From Bacteroides fragilis (lineage in GTDB: Bacteria > Bacteroidota > Bacteroidia > Bacteroidales > DTGW01): DNA of 61,571 nt. Position numbers and translations under genes: made by a program. Location of the stretch: assembly GCA_945889005.1 (NCBI GenBank), contig CAMDBI010000022.1:1-61571 (forward strand), in the 5' to 3' direction. The notes under the pieces are model-generated. The model was not told the DNA's origin. It worked only from the letters and a program-made list of their open reading frames with translations, and made no database searches. Positions 1 to 10,003 of this stretch are shown here, piece by piece. Positions within the stretch are counted from its first letter, which is position 1, and the number at the start of each line of letters is the position of its first letter.

Positions 1-158
1 GCACAAAAGACCTGTTCTGATAACAATATTTTACCCCAAAAAAGATCTTTTGAGATCAAATCGCATCTTTTGTCTAATAAAATGATTTTTTAATTAAACG
101 AGCCGAACAAAGAGCCTCCACTTATATTTAAATCGCTCAATTTAGGTAATTATTGCTA

Positions 159-911
159 TTAAATTTCCCTATTGATAATAAGACCTGCCCATGTTTGTTG
201 TGTAGCCATTATTTCTATTGAGTTTATATTAACATGCTTTGGCGAATGTGCTATCCAGTTTATGATGTCGGCAATATCTTTTCCTGTAATAGGCTGAGTT
301 CCTTTGTACACATTGTTTGCTTTTTCTACATCGCCTCTGTAACGGACAATTGAAAACTCGGTTTCGGCCAAGCCCGGTTCTATATTGGTTACACGAATGC
401 CTGTACCAGCAAAATCGCACCTGAGGTTACGACTAAACTGAGCCACAAACGCCTTAGTTCCCCCATAGGTATTTCCTCCCAAATAGGGCCACGCTCCGGC
501 TATAGAACCAATATTTATAATATACCCCACTCCCCTTTTCTTCATTATAGGAGCTATATACCAGGTCATATTCATTAAGCCTTTGATATTGGTATCGACC
601 ATGGTTTCCCATTCGTCGAGACTGCTATCGAAAATCGATTCGCTGCCCAAAGCCAAGCCGGCATTGTTTATCAAAATATCAATTTCAGAAAATTCATGAG
701 GAATCTCATTAACAAATGTTTCAATTTCTGCTCTATTTCTAATATCCATTTTCACGATATGAACAGGTACACCCAGACTAGCCTTCAACTCTTCAAGTTT
801 TTCATACCTTCTGGCGGCTAATATAAGTTTGTAACCTTGTTGTGCAAACACCTCAGCACAAGCTTTGCCAAAGCCAGAACTAGCACCCGTGATCAATATT
901 GTTTTTTTCAT
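159..911 (-). CDS. Short-chain dehydrogenase/reductase (SDR), YdfG-like
   Basis: A 250-residue classical SDR, a cytosolic NAD(P)-dependent oxidoreductase. The N-terminal glycine-rich nucleotide motif TGASSGFG is at residues 8-15, NNAG near 82-85, the catalytic serine lies in NIGSIAG near 138, and the catalytic pair is in YGGTK near 149-153. AARRYEKL after the second strand, with its arginines, is the type that selects NADP(H). The length is normal. It resembles the YdfG group acting on 3-hydroxy acids and related small alcohols, but substrate cannot be read from sequence. It is divergent from asnB with a 55-bp spacer, so the promoters must overlap. Family assignment is firm, substrate unknown. 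Confidence 0.9.
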   Translation of the reverse strand: MKKTILITGASSGFGKACAEVFAQQGYKLILAARRYEKLEELKASLGVPVHIVKMDIRNRAEIETFVNEIPHEFSEIDILINNAGLALGSESIFDSSLDEWETMVDTNIKGLMNMTWYIAPIMKKRGVGYIINIGSIAGAWPYLGGNTYGGTKAFVAQFSRNLRCDFAGTGIRVTNIEPGLAETEFSIVRYRGDVEKANNVYKGTQPITGKDIADIINWIAHSPKHVNINSIEIMATQQTWAGLIINREI

Positions 912-939
912 TTTGTAAATAAATTTGTGATAAAAATAC

Positions 940-947
940 TACATTCG
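940..947 (+). promoter_or_regulatory. Candidate -7 box for asnB
   Basis: TACATTCG differs by one base from the Bacteroidota -7 consensus TAnnTTTG and lies 19 nt before the asnB ATG, which would give a short leader. TTTG occurs upstream at 912-915, somewhat further than the usual 19-21 bp. Candidate by pattern only. Confidence 0.4.
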
Positions 948-966
948 TCCGAAGATTTAAAAAACA

Positions 967-2988
967 ATGTGCGGAATAACTGGTATAGTTCAACTCAGCA
1001 ACCAACAACAGCCTCTAAACAGTCTCATTCATGGTATGACACAAGCTTTGCGTCACCGAGGACCCGACGATGCTGGGTATTTGTTGTATACCGAATCCTA
1101 TAGTACCGAAATAGCAGGTTGTGCCGACACTTCGTCGCATTCGTGGGAGTCAAAGCTAGCTTATTGCCCCAAAAATCGTATAGAATCTATCAAAAGCCCT
1201 GCAAATATTGCTCTTGGACATCGTCGACTATCTGTAATCGATATTTCAGAAGCCGGGCATCAGCCCATGTGCAACGACACTCAGAATTTGTGGATAGTGG
1301 TGAATGGCGAGATTTATAACTATATTGAAATTAGAATTGAACTTCAAAGTTTGGGTATACGATTCAATAGTCAATCGGACACTGAAGTACTGCTTAAAGC
1401 ATACCAAACATGGGGCATTGAGTGTCTCGATAAGTTTAATGGTATGTGGAGCTTTGCCATTCTCGATTTGAAAAAACAAATCATTTTCGGGGCACGCGAC
1501 CGTACAGGTGTAAAACCCTTGTATTATTATCGTTCGAACGATTTGTTTTGCTTTGCTTCCGAAACAAAAGCCTTGTTGACCTTGCCTTTTGTCGACAAAA
1601 GCATCGACACCCAAGCCTGTGCCTCCTACTTTATACTCGACCGAATCGATTATAAAGGGCAAACACTTTTTTCGAGTATTACGGAATTACCGCCTTCGTC
1701 GTATTTTATTATAGATCTGCAATCGAAAAAAATTCAAATAGAGAAATACTATCAACTACCGGTCAATCGAAGTTTGGGTCGCATCAATAGAGATACACAA
1801 CAACAACATACTGCTCAAACACGCCATTTGTTGTACAATGCCATTGAACTTCGCTTACGTTCCGATATTCCAGTTGGTTTTTGTTTGAGTGGAGGTATCG
1901 ATAGTTCAAGCATTGTTTGCATTGCCAACGAATTGCTTCAAAAAGGTATGGCCAACAGCCTATCTAACGGACATGTTGTAGCATTTACGGCAGTAAACAA
2001 TAGCCAAGCGCACGACGAAACTCATTGGGCTTCGCATGTTGTAGACAATACCAATATTGAATGGATTAAAGCTGAGTGTACATCGGGCAATATGATAGAA
2101 CTATTACCTAAAATTGTTCGCTGTCAAGAAGCGCCGCTCATATCTACTTCTACGTATGCCCAATACAAGGTAATGGAAGCCGCTTCGCAACGTGGTATAC
2201 AGGTTCTTGTTGACGGACAAGGAAGCGATGAGCTTTTTGCAGGATATACCCCGTTTTACACATCTTTGTATCTCGACCTTATTCGTCAACTAAGGTTTTT
2301 AGACTTATCGCGCGAAATAAAACACATTAGCAATTCGCCTAATTCGCTTTCGATTTTTGCATCGTCGATACTTAAGCTATTTGTCGACAAGAGTCTTCCA
2401 CAACTATTGAAAACAAATGTTTTTGGGAAAATGAAACAAGAAGTACCATATTTGAATAGAAGTATAGTCAACGAAGTTACTAAAAACCTTCCACTTAGCC
2501 GAGAAACAAGCTCATTATCTGTAAACAACTTGCTCGAAGAGTATTTCACGGGCTATTATCTCAACAATCTTCTTCGTTGGGAAGATCGCAGTTCCATGCA
2601 CTTCTCCATTGAATCGCGCACACCATTTGCCGACGATTTAACACTTACAGAATATGTATTTTCGATACCTGCAATTTATAAAATTTACGAAGGATGGAGC
2701 AAATCGCTACTTCGCGAAGCAATGAAAGCTACCCTGCCCGAAATTATTCGCACCCGTACCGACAAAAAAGGTTTCTCGACTCCCCAAAATCAATGGTTAA
2801 TTAATGAAAATATACAAATACGCGATATGATTGAGCAATTGCCCGACAATACCAACATTATTGACCGGAAGAAATTGCTAAATGATTGGAAAAAAATATA
2901 CAGTAGTCAATACCATCAACAACAAATGCTGGGATTTAAATATTTGACGTTTTTATTATGGCAGCAAAGTTCAATTCTTTCTAAGTAA
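967..2988 (+). CDS. asnB: Asparagine synthase (glutamine-hydrolysing)
   Basis: A 673-residue class II glutamine amidotransferase fused to an ATP-dependent synthetase. The start MCGITGIV leaves Cys2 as the N-terminal nucleophile. Residues 2 to about 230 are the glutaminase domain (RHRGPDD, GHRRLSVID, NGEIYNY). The synthetase domain follows, with the PP-loop SGGIDSSS at about 308-315 and GQGSDELFAGY further on. It makes asparagine from aspartate, glutamine and ATP; many Bacteroidota carry paralogues near surface-glycan genes that amidate sugars or peptides, and the flippase next door makes that possible here. Its last 18 bp overlap the convergent flippase gene. Family is firm; free asparagine as the product is likely but not proved. 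Confidence 0.93.
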   Translation: MCGITGIVQLSNQQQPLNSLIHGMTQALRHRGPDDAGYLLYTESYSTEIAGCADTSSHSWESKLAYCPKNRIESIKSPANIALGHRRLSVIDISEAGHQPMCNDTQNLWIVVNGEIYNYIEIRIELQSLGIRFNSQSDTEVLLKAYQTWGIECLDKFNGMWSFAILDLKKQIIFGARDRTGVKPLYYYRSNDLFCFASETKALLTLPFVDKSIDTQACASYFILDRIDYKGQTLFSSITELPPSSYFIIDLQSKKIQIEKYYQLPVNRSLGRINRDTQQQHTAQTRHLLYNAIELRLRSDIPVGFCLSGGIDSSSIVCIANELLQKGMANSLSNGHVVAFTAVNNSQAHDETHWASHVVDNTNIEWIKAECTSGNMIELLPKIVRCQEAPLISTSTYAQYKVMEAASQRGIQVLVDGQGSDELFAGYTPFYTSLYLDLIRQLRFLDLSREIKHISNSPNSLSIFASSILKLFVDKSLPQLLKTNVFGKMKQEVPYLNRSIVNEVTKNLPLSRETSSLSVNNLLEEYFTGYYLNNLLRWEDRSSMHFSIESRTPFADDLTLTEYVFSIPAIYKIYEGWSKSLLREAMKATLPEIIRTRTDKKGFSTPQNQWLINENIQIRDMIEQLPDNTNIIDRKKLLNDWKKIYSSQYHQQQMLGFKYLTFLLWQQSSILSK

Positions 2989-4212
2989 GACATACCCAAT
3001 ATAAAACAAAACAAGGTACAAACTTGCAGAAACAATAGAATATGTAAAAAGTATAGTTTCTATACCAAAGCTTTTAAAGAGAATCACTATTAACCATATT
3101 ATAATAAGATATAAAATTTGCCAAATTAAAAAGTACTGATTTTTCTGCAATACCGAAAAGACCTCACTAATATTGGTAAAAGCAAATGCAATTACCGTGT
3201 GAGGTATTAAAATTGCGGCATACAGGCCTGCCTCCTCCCATTTGCGCCCCAATACAAAGCTAAACAACTCTTTGCCCCAAAAAACCAATGGTAACAATAC
3301 CAATAGACCTATGAAAATACTTAAAAAAAATGACTTTAAATAAAACGATTGTTTATTTTCAATTTCATTGAGTTTCTGATAAAAAATAATTGAAAACGAC
3401 GATGAGATCAAGAATAAAGGGTAATTTGAAACTTTAAATGCTTGCGAATATTGACCTACTGTCTCAGTTCCAAAATACAAAGCCAATAAATAAACAAGTA
3501 TATTTAGCGAAAATGTATTGATAAGCAACATTGGTGTCATGTAAAGAGGAAAGTTCCTATATTCCTTAGCAACAACAATCATTTCGGAATATTTTATGGC
3601 AAAATTTTTAAAATTTGCCTTTTTAACGAGCATCGAAATATTTACCAATTGACCCACAAAGTAGCCCAAAACCAGTCCCCATGGATTGGCATTAATGGCT
3701 CCTGTTGTTATATTTACTGTAACAATCGACGAATTCTGAACAACCTTATTGCTCGACAATAATTTGTAGTTTTTTTGGCGGTTGTGCCAATAAGTAAATG
3801 CTTGGTTTACACCCAGTAACAATACTCCTGGCCCAATTAGCCACGAATACTTATAAAGAGTTTGCTGACCAATAAAATAATAAAATTTCTCAGGCAGAAC
3901 AAACGAAATCAAAAGCAATACCATCGAAAATATTACAGTTAGGACAACTCCCATTTTCAACAATGTAAATGCTTTGCTATTACTATCGGGCAATATTATA
4001 GCATTGTCGAAACCCATACAAGCTATGTATCCAAAAATTGAAATAGTTGTAAAAACGATGGAATAGACTCCAAAATCGGATGGTGAAAACAATCGTGAAA
4101 GTATAGGAATTGAAGCTATTGTAATTACCTGACCTATGACATTTCCATACATCATGGTCGAAATATTTTTAAAAAAATCGGTTTTAATCCATTTTTTAAA
4201 AATAGTTATCAT
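2971..4212 (-). CDS. Wzx-like polysaccharide flippase (MOP superfamily)
   Basis: A 413-residue integral membrane protein with about 12 hydrophobic segments and the MOP/Wzx pattern: an N-terminal block with MMYGNVIGQ and SPSDFGVYS, then repeated helices. Wzx proteins flip lipid-linked oligosaccharides across the inner membrane during capsule, O-antigen or exopolysaccharide synthesis. I start it at ATG 4212, four nt after the ftsE stop, rather than at an in-frame TTG (4224) inside ftsE. It probably shares the ftsE transcript. Its 3' end overlaps asnB tail to tail by 18 bp. No glycosyltransferase cluster is adjacent, so the substrate is unknown. Confidence 0.85.
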   Translation of the reverse strand: MITIFKKWIKTDFFKNISTMMYGNVIGQVITIASIPILSRLFSPSDFGVYSIVFTTISIFGYIACMGFDNAIILPDSNSKAFTLLKMGVVLTVIFSMVLLLISFVLPEKFYYFIGQQTLYKYSWLIGPGVLLLGVNQAFTYWHNRQKNYKLLSSNKVVQNSSIVTVNITTGAINANPWGLVLGYFVGQLVNISMLVKKANFKNFAIKYSEMIVVAKEYRNFPLYMTPMLLINTFSLNILVYLLALYFGTETVGQYSQAFKVSNYPLFLISSSFSIIFYQKLNEIENKQSFYLKSFFLSIFIGLLVLLPLVFWGKELFSFVLGRKWEEAGLYAAILIPHTVIAFAFTNISEVFSVLQKNQYFLIWQILYLIIIWLIVILFKSFGIETILFTYSIVSASLYLVLFYIGYVLLRKN

Positions 4213-4216
4213 ATTC

Positions 4217-4927
4217 TTATGCAATAAGACTGGCTAGGTCTATTTCCTCGTTTTCCATTGTTTCGAGCAATTTGCCCATATCGCAACGTAAAGTTCGCGA
4301 AGGGTATTTTTTGAGCAAGGTGTAGTTATGAGTAGCCATTACTACGGCTCTTCCACTTTGACTAATATCGATAAGCAATTTCATAATATCGGCAGAAGTA
4401 TCGGGGTCGAGGTTACCTGTAGGCTCGTCGGCAAGTATTATTTCAGGTTCATTGAGCAGAGCACGAGCTATTACTACACGCTGTTGCTCACCTCCCGACA
4501 ACTGATGCGGCATTTTATATCCTTTGAGGTTTAAACCTACCTTTTCGAGCACTTCATCAATGCGTGTTTCAATTTCCTTTTTGTTCTTCCATCCGGTAGC
4601 TTTCAAAACAAACTCCAGGTTGTCATGAACCGAGCGGTCTATAAGCAATTGAAAATCCTGAAACACGATTCCTAACTTTCGGCGAAGCTGAGGTATTTGT
4701 TTACGTTTAAGTTTCGAGAGTTCAAATCCAGCTATATGAGCAGTACCAGTAGTAAGAGGAATTTCTGCTGTCATGGTTTTTATCAGGCTCGATTTGCCGC
4801 TCCCAACTTTACCAATCAAATAAACAAACTCTCCAGGTTCTATATTAACAGACACATCGCTCAATACCAAATGATCGCGCTGATTGATGGTAGCATTTGT
4901 AAACGATATTATAGCAGATTCAGACAT
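4217..4927 (-). CDS. ftsE: Cell-division ABC transporter ATPase FtsE
   Basis: A 236-residue ABC ATPase. Walker A is GKVGSGKSS at about 39-47, the signature LSGGEQQR and Walker [13 protein letters not shown] follow, and the H-loop histidine is in MATHNYTLL. The TGNLD after Walker B and the length are typical of FtsE/LolD-like ATPases; the overall pattern is FtsE, which with FtsX controls peptidoglycan hydrolases at the septum. ftsX is not adjacent; in my recollection the two genes are commonly apart in Bacteroidota. The gene heads a two-gene transcript with the flippase. The predicted transcript leader is only about 8 nt (see promoter at 4942-4949). Confidence 0.85.
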   Translation of the reverse strand: MSESAIISFTNATINQRDHLVLSDVSVNIEPGEFVYLIGKVGSGKSSLIKTMTAEIPLTTGTAHIAGFELSKLKRKQIPQLRRKLGIVFQDFQLLIDRSVHDNLEFVLKATGWKNKKEIETRIDEVLEKVGLNLKGYKMPHQLSGGEQQRVVIARALLNEPEIILADEPTGNLDPDTSADIMKLLIDISQSGRAVVMATHNYTLLKKYPSRTLRCDMGKLLETMENEEIDLASLIA

Positions 4928-4941
4928 CTTTGCATTTTTTA

Positions 4942-4949
4942 CAAAAATA
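4942..4949 (-). promoter_or_regulatory. Candidate -7 box for ftsE
   Basis: Minus strand TATTTTTG matches TAnnTTTG exactly and lies 14 nt before the ftsE ATG. Transcription would begin about 7-8 nt before the start codon, so the mRNA would be nearly leaderless. Confidence 0.55.
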
Positions 4950-5075
4950 GTTTTTTATATCACTTGCTAAAGAAAATAAATTTATCCCTTTTCAACAACA
5001 TCCTGTTAATTACTTCACAATACAATATATGCATTTAACGTTATATAATTGTAATTTCGCACAAATTGTAAAAGT

Positions 5076-8000
5076 ATGTTATTAAAGATCAAATTTTTAC
5101 TTCCTGTTTTTGTTTTTTCAGTTATTCATTGCTCTGTTTTTTCTCAAAAAAGTGAATTCGACAAAAATATTGACTCGAATTTCCAAAGAGCTACAGAGCT
5201 ATTCGAAAACAATAAGTTCGCTGCTGCCCGAAAATTCTTTACAGCTTATATCGAAGAAAATACCAGTACTTTATCATCAAAAAAATCGATGGCAGAGTAT
5301 TACCAAGTACTTTGTGCTATCGAACTGAACCATAGCGATGCATCGATACTTGCCTATCGCTTTATTGCCAATAATCCCGAAAACCCATTGATTAACCAAA
5401 TTTATTTTCGTTTGGGAAATTTCGAATACAATGCAAAGCACTACAAACCAGCAACAGAACACTTCATCAAAGTAAATAAAGACAATCTCAAAAGCGACGA
5501 AAAAAACGAATATCTATTTAAATTGGGTTATTGCTATTACATGACCAACTACATAGACGAATCCCGAAACCTACTTTTTGAGGTTAAAGATCTCGATAAT
5601 CGCTTTAGTCCGGCCGCTCTATATTACTATTCACACATAGCTTATTTACAAAAAAATTACGAAACAGCTCTCGAAGGTTTTTTAAAACTACAAACCGACG
5701 AAACATTTTCAAAGCTAGTTCCTTACTACATTTCTCAATGCTATTTTTATCAAGAAAAATACGACGAATTGCTGGCTTATGCTCCCCCATTGATGGATTC
5801 GATTGTAGAGACTCGCAAAAGCGAAATGGCACGTCTAATTGCCGATGCCTATTACAAAAAAAACATGTTTAAAGAGGCTCTGCCCTATTTAGAAATATTT
5901 AGTACCGATACCAAGGTCGTTTTAACCAACGAAGATCGATACCAACTGGGCTATTGCTATTACAAAACCAACCAGTTCGAAAAAGCTATCAAGCAATTTG
6001 AGCGTACGGCTGTTAGCAACAATCAATTGGCACAAAACTCTGCTTATATGTTGGGCGATTGTTTCATCAAAATTAACGACAAAAACAAAGCTCGTATGGC
6101 TTTTTCTCAAGCATCGAAACTCAACCACGATTCCTTAGTCAAAGAAGACGCACTATACAATTATGCAGTTGTCACCTACGAATTGTCGTTTCAACCCTTC
6201 AACGAGGCTATTAAAGCCCTGACAGAGTACCTCGAAAAATACCCCAACTCTCGAAGAGCCGACGATGCTTACAATTTCTTAGTCAATGTATATCTCAATA
6301 CCCGTAATTACAGCGATGCATTAACATATATCGACAAAATTAAGGTTAAAGACAACAACCTAAAAAAAGCATATCAGAAAGTAGCCTTTTTTAGAGGGCT
6401 CGAACTGTTCAACACCCTAAAATTTGATGAAGCTATTAGCAAATTCGAAATGTCGCTCGTTTACAGCGATTTTGACAAAATCTTAAAAGCCCGCACTTAC
6501 TATTGGCTTGGAGAGTCGTACTTTCGAATTGATCAAATCGAACAAGCTGTTATTAATTTTGGCTTATTTATAAACCAACCAGAGGCCATTCTCTCTGGCG
6601 AGTACCAAACCGCTTTTTATAATCTTGGCTATTGCGCTTTCAAAGAAAAAGACTATATTAAAGCAGAGCAATGGCTACAACGTTTTATTTCACTGGCAAA
6701 TGCAAAAAAATCAAACCTCGTTGCCGATGCTTACAATCGATTGGGCGATTGCTATTTTGTAAAGTCGGACTACAACAAGTCTTTAGACTATTACTCGCGT
6801 TCAATTGATTTAGGAAACAGTAGTAAAGACTATGCCATGTTTCAAAAAGCCATCTGTTTCGGACTTCAAGGCAAACACAACGACAAAATAGCCATATTGA
6901 ATCAGCTTATTGGAGAATCGCCCAGTTCAAACTACTGCGACGACGCCTACTTCGAAACCGGCAAAAGCTACGTCGCAATTCAGAACGAGCCTCAAGCAAT
7001 TAAATTCTTTAAAAAGATTATTGCTGAATATCCACAGAGTAGCTATATAGCCAAAACCTACTTACAGCTTGGACTCATTTATTTCAACAACGAGAAAAAC
7101 CAGGAAGCCATAGCTCAATACAAATATGTAATTGAAAACTACAAGGGTTCAGCCGAATCGAAAAGCGCACTTACCGGACTAAAAAATATTTATGTATCGA
7201 TCAACGAAATAGAGACCTACATCAACTACACAGCACAACTAGGCGATTTTGCAAATATCTCGCTTGCCGAACAAGATTCGCTCAATTATTTTGCTGCCGA
7301 AAAAGTATATATGTCAGGCGATTGCGACAAATCCTTAGTGTCGATGGCTAAATACCTCGAAACCTTCAAAGAAGGTAGTTTTGTAAACAGCGCCATGTAC
7401 TACAAAGCACAATGCGAATTAAAGAAAGAAATTTTTGACAAAGCCTTAGAAACATTGGCAGTATTACTCGAAAAACCAAACAACACATTTACCGAACCCG
7501 CTTTAATGCTTTCTATTAAAGTTAAAAGTAAATCAGGTGCCGACAGTCTGCTTCTGCCCGATTTTCAAAAACTCGAAGGCATATCCGAATCGATCGAAAA
7601 CAAACAAGTAGCGCTTGTCGGACTCATGAAAAGCTACTATCGAATGTCGAACCTGAGCGATGCAATTATTTATGCCGATAAAGTAAAGAAAATTGAGAAT
7701 GTATCTGCCGAAATAATGAGAAATGCTCGTCAGATAAAATCCAAGAGCTTAATTATGCAACGAAAAACAGACGAAGCAATGCCCGAACTTAACGAATTGG
7801 CTAAAGATACTCGTAGTGTGGAAGGTGCTGAAGCTCGTTATCAAATTGCGCAACTGCTGTATAACCAAAACAAACACACCGAAGCCGAGAAAGCTATATT
7901 CGACTTTGCCGAAACCAATTCGCCTCACCAATACTGGGTTGCAAAATCATTTATTCTACTTTCAGATATTTACATTGCAAAAAAAGACAACTACCAAGCA

Positions 8001-8105
8001 ATAAGTACATTACAAAGCATTTTGGATAATTACGAAAACAAATCAGATGGTATTGTCGATCAAGCTAGTCAAATTTTAAAAGATGTGCAGAAATTAAAAA
8101 ACTAA
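5076..8105 (+). CDS. Large periplasmic TPR-repeat protein
   Basis: A 1009-residue protein with a signal peptide (hydrophobic stretch to about residue 23, ending SVFS-Q) followed almost entirely by tetratricopeptide repeats. Recurrent cores such as YQLGYCYYKTNQFEKAI, YNRLGDCYFVKSDYNKS and AYNFLVNVYLN show helical pairs at about 34-residue spacing. TPR arrays of this size serve as protein scaffolds in the periplasm or at the outer membrane. The next gene, four nt away, encodes a barrel-like outer-membrane protein, and this TPR/barrel pairing recurs in Bacteroidota, so the two probably act together. A box TAATTTCG at 5052-5059, one base off the promoter consensus, lies 16 nt before the ATG. Specific role unknown. 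Confidence 0.85.
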   Translation: MLLKIKFLLPVFVFSVIHCSVFSQKSEFDKNIDSNFQRATELFENNKFAAARKFFTAYIEENTSTLSSKKSMAEYYQVLCAIELNHSDASILAYRFIANNPENPLINQIYFRLGNFEYNAKHYKPATEHFIKVNKDNLKSDEKNEYLFKLGYCYYMTNYIDESRNLLFEVKDLDNRFSPAALYYYSHIAYLQKNYETALEGFLKLQTDETFSKLVPYYISQCYFYQEKYDELLAYAPPLMDSIVETRKSEMARLIADAYYKKNMFKEALPYLEIFSTDTKVVLTNEDRYQLGYCYYKTNQFEKAIKQFERTAVSNNQLAQNSAYMLGDCFIKINDKNKARMAFSQASKLNHDSLVKEDALYNYAVVTYELSFQPFNEAIKALTEYLEKYPNSRRADDAYNFLVNVYLNTRNYSDALTYIDKIKVKDNNLKKAYQKVAFFRGLELFNTLKFDEAISKFEMSLVYSDFDKILKARTYYWLGESYFRIDQIEQAVINFGLFINQPEAILSGEYQTAFYNLGYCAFKEKDYIKAEQWLQRFISLANAKKSNLVADAYNRLGDCYFVKSDYNKSLDYYSRSIDLGNSSKDYAMFQKAICFGLQGKHNDKIAILNQLIGESPSSNYCDDAYFETGKSYVAIQNEPQAIKFFKKIIAEYPQSSYIAKTYLQLGLIYFNNEKNQEAIAQYKYVIENYKGSAESKSALTGLKNIYVSINEIETYINYTAQLGDFANISLAEQDSLNYFAAEKVYMSGDCDKSLVSMAKYLETFKEGSFVNSAMYYKAQCELKKEIFDKALETLAVLLEKPNNTFTEPALMLSIKVKSKSGADSLLLPDFQKLEGISESIENKQVALVGLMKSYYRMSNLSDAIIYADKVKKIENVSAEIMRNARQIKSKSLIMQRKTDEAMPELNELAKDTRSVEGAEARYQIAQLLYNQNKHTEAEKAIFDFAETNSPHQYWVAKSFILLSDIYIAKKDNYQAISTLQSILDNYENKSDGIVDQASQILKDVQKLKN

Positions 8106-8109
8106 GAAA

Positions 8110-9756
8110 ATGTTCAAGAAATTAAGCATAATTATATTGATTATAAACATTTTTACTTCAATCTTCTGTCAAAAAATAGACAAAGAGGTGGTAGTTATAA
8201 AATCGTACCAACCATCGCTTTCAGAGGCTAGTAAAATAAATTTAATGCCGGTTTTTGGCGATACGCTAATATACAAACCCAATTTTAAATACTCTATTAC
8301 TCCTTTAAATATTAAGCCCATTTATCAGCCCCGACCCGTTACAGCTGCACGTGTAACGCCCGAAATTCCCGACAATTTAAGCAAAACTTATTTAAAACTA
8401 GGACTTGGCAACCACTTTACACCACTTGCCGAACTTAGTATCAATAGTCTTAGGAGTAAAGAAAACTCATATGGCATTTATGCACATCATTATTCATCAA
8501 ACAGTACTATTAAACATATCAATGGTAAAGATGCTGTTTCAGATTTTACCGACAATCAGGCGAAACTATATGGCATGTATTTCACCCCCAAAACGGTATT
8601 ATCGGGCGATATCGATTTTTCAAATAATAATGTAATGCCATTTGGTGTAAAGGCAGATACTATTATTACATTAAAAAAAGAAGATTATTACCACAAGTAT
8701 TACTTACCCAAAGCATCGTTCTCTATTGAATCTAACGAAACCGATAGTTCAAAATTATATTACAAACTAAATGGGCTATATGGTTTTATTTCTGACAACC
8801 AACAATTTGGCGAACACAATATTTTGATGCAGGGAATTATTAGTAAAACCTATGAAAGTTACTACTTAATGCTGAGCACCGATTTCGATACTTATAAACC
8901 AATTAATAAGCAAGATTCTCTTCACAACAATATTTTTTCTATAAAACCGATACTTTCCAAATCGTCTGACGAATGGCGATTTCATATTGGATTTCAAACT
9001 ACTATCGATAACAATGCCCTAAAAACGAAAGTATACTTTTTCCCAAGTGCCCAACTTACCATCAATATTGCGCCCAAAATACTCACTGGTTACGTATCGA
9101 TCAATGGCAAACTCGACGCCAACCACTCCGAAAAACTTTCGAAAGAAAACCCCTATATCTTACCCGGATTACAGGCTCGAAATACAAATAAGAGAATGAT
9201 ACTAACCGGAGGCTTAAAAGGAACAATAACTTCAAATGCAGCTTTTAATCTAAATTGCAGCTATTCGGCAATCGACAATCAATATTTTTTTGTAAACGAT
9301 AGTAGCAATTTATTAGGAAACTACTTCAATACCTTCTACGACAATATTGAGCTATTAGCAGTTAACGGCGATATTTCGATTCGTTCGGGAAAGCACTTAA
9401 GCATCGACTCTAGAGCCACTTATAGAAAGTACACCATGTCGAAACTTGCAAAACCGTGGCATATTCCTTTGTTTGAAGCTAACATTACAGCAAAGTACAA
9501 TATGCAGAATAAAATTATTGCACAAACAGATATTTTCTTTATAGGCGAAAGAAATGCATTCGATTTTCAACATAAAAAAGCATTTATAGTTCTTAATCCA
9601 TTCGTTGATATAAATTTAGGAACAACCTACCGTTATACAAAATATTTATCTATATATTTACAATTTAAAAACTTACTAGCATCTAAATATGAAGCGTGGA
9701 ATCAATATCCTGCATACCGATTTCAGTTTATGGCTGGTATAACATACGATTTGTAA
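8110..9756 (+). CDS. Outer-membrane beta-barrel protein (TonB-receptor-like C-terminal region)
   Basis: A 548-residue exported protein: signal peptide to about residue 20 (IFTSIFC-Q), a short N-terminal region with KEVVVIKSYQPSLSEASKI, then alternating amphipathic strands ending AYRFQFMAGITYDL. The aromatic-rich last strand ending in L is the usual C-terminal signature of outer-membrane barrels. In my recollection, proteins of this form are annotated in Bacteroidota as TonB-dependent-receptor-like, but no N-terminal plug domain or TonB box can be seen here. It sits four nt after the large TPR gene and is surely co-transcribed. It might be an assembly or anchoring partner for that protein. The substrate is unknown. 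Confidence 0.75.
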   Translation: MFKKLSIIILIINIFTSIFCQKIDKEVVVIKSYQPSLSEASKINLMPVFGDTLIYKPNFKYSITPLNIKPIYQPRPVTAARVTPEIPDNLSKTYLKLGLGNHFTPLAELSINSLRSKENSYGIYAHHYSSNSTIKHINGKDAVSDFTDNQAKLYGMYFTPKTVLSGDIDFSNNNVMPFGVKADTIITLKKEDYYHKYYLPKASFSIESNETDSSKLYYKLNGLYGFISDNQQFGEHNILMQGIISKTYESYYLMLSTDFDTYKPINKQDSLHNNIFSIKPILSKSSDEWRFHIGFQTTIDNNALKTKVYFFPSAQLTINIAPKILTGYVSINGKLDANHSEKLSKENPYILPGLQARNTNKRMILTGGLKGTITSNAAFNLNCSYSAIDNQYFFVNDSSNLLGNYFNTFYDNIELLAVNGDISIRSGKHLSIDSRATYRKYTMSKLAKPWHIPLFEANITAKYNMQNKIIAQTDIFFIGERNAFDFQHKKAFIVLNPFVDINLGTTYRYTKYLSIYLQFKNLLASKYEAWNQYPAYRFQFMAGITYDL

Positions 9757-9807
9757 GTAAAAATACTTCAATAATGTTTGGGTTAAAGCCAAATAAATTT
9801 ACTTTTT

Positions 9808-9860
9808 CATTGCGTCGGTTTGGTTACTGAGTATTGTCGAAGTATCAACCGACGGCAATG
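9808..9860. repeat. REP-like palindrome with GTCGAAGT core, copy 1
   Basis: An imperfect inverted repeat: CATTGCGTCGGTT (9808-9820) against AACCGACGGCAATG (9847-9860), enclosing the core CTGAGTATTGTCGAAGT (9827-9843). Near-identical cores occur at 15430-15446 and, inverted, at 61478-61494, always between genes. Confidence 0.7.
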
Positions 9861-9894
9861 AAAAAATGCCGCCCGATATCTCGAAGCGGCATTT
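9861..9894. terminator. Terminator-like hairpin after the barrel gene
   Basis: Stem AAATGCCGC (9864-9872) and GCGGCATTT (9886-9894) with a 13-nt loop. On the minus strand the stem is followed by a run of six T, stronger than the plus-strand tail. It may terminate the TPR/barrel operon or a small minus-strand transcript. Confidence 0.5.
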
Positions 9895-9995
9895 GTAAAA
9901 CTAACCATTATTAACCCTAAAAAAACCTATGAAAAAGTTCTACTATTAAAACGAAAAGGATCAAAAAAAGTTGTTTTTTTTATGTTAAAAAAGAT

Positions 9996-10003
9996 TAATT
10001 TTG
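9996..10003 (+). promoter_or_regulatory. Candidate -7 box for the glycosyltransferase operon
   Basis: TAATTTTG matches TAnnTTTG exactly, with TTG at 9971-9973, 22 bp upstream, as a possible -33 element. It lies 87 nt before the ATG at 10091, giving a leader of about 80 nt. Confidence 0.5.

Noticed and set aside
1-158. AAAAGATCTTTT palindrome at the left edge
   Set aside because: Short, AT-rich and without T-run or second copy; no gene or feature can be supported in this segment.
4217-4927. LolD-type lipoprotein exporter ATPase instead of FtsE
   Set aside because: The two ATPases are similar, but the overall motif order and sequence fit FtsE better and no LolC/E permease is adjacent; some doubt remains in the confidence.
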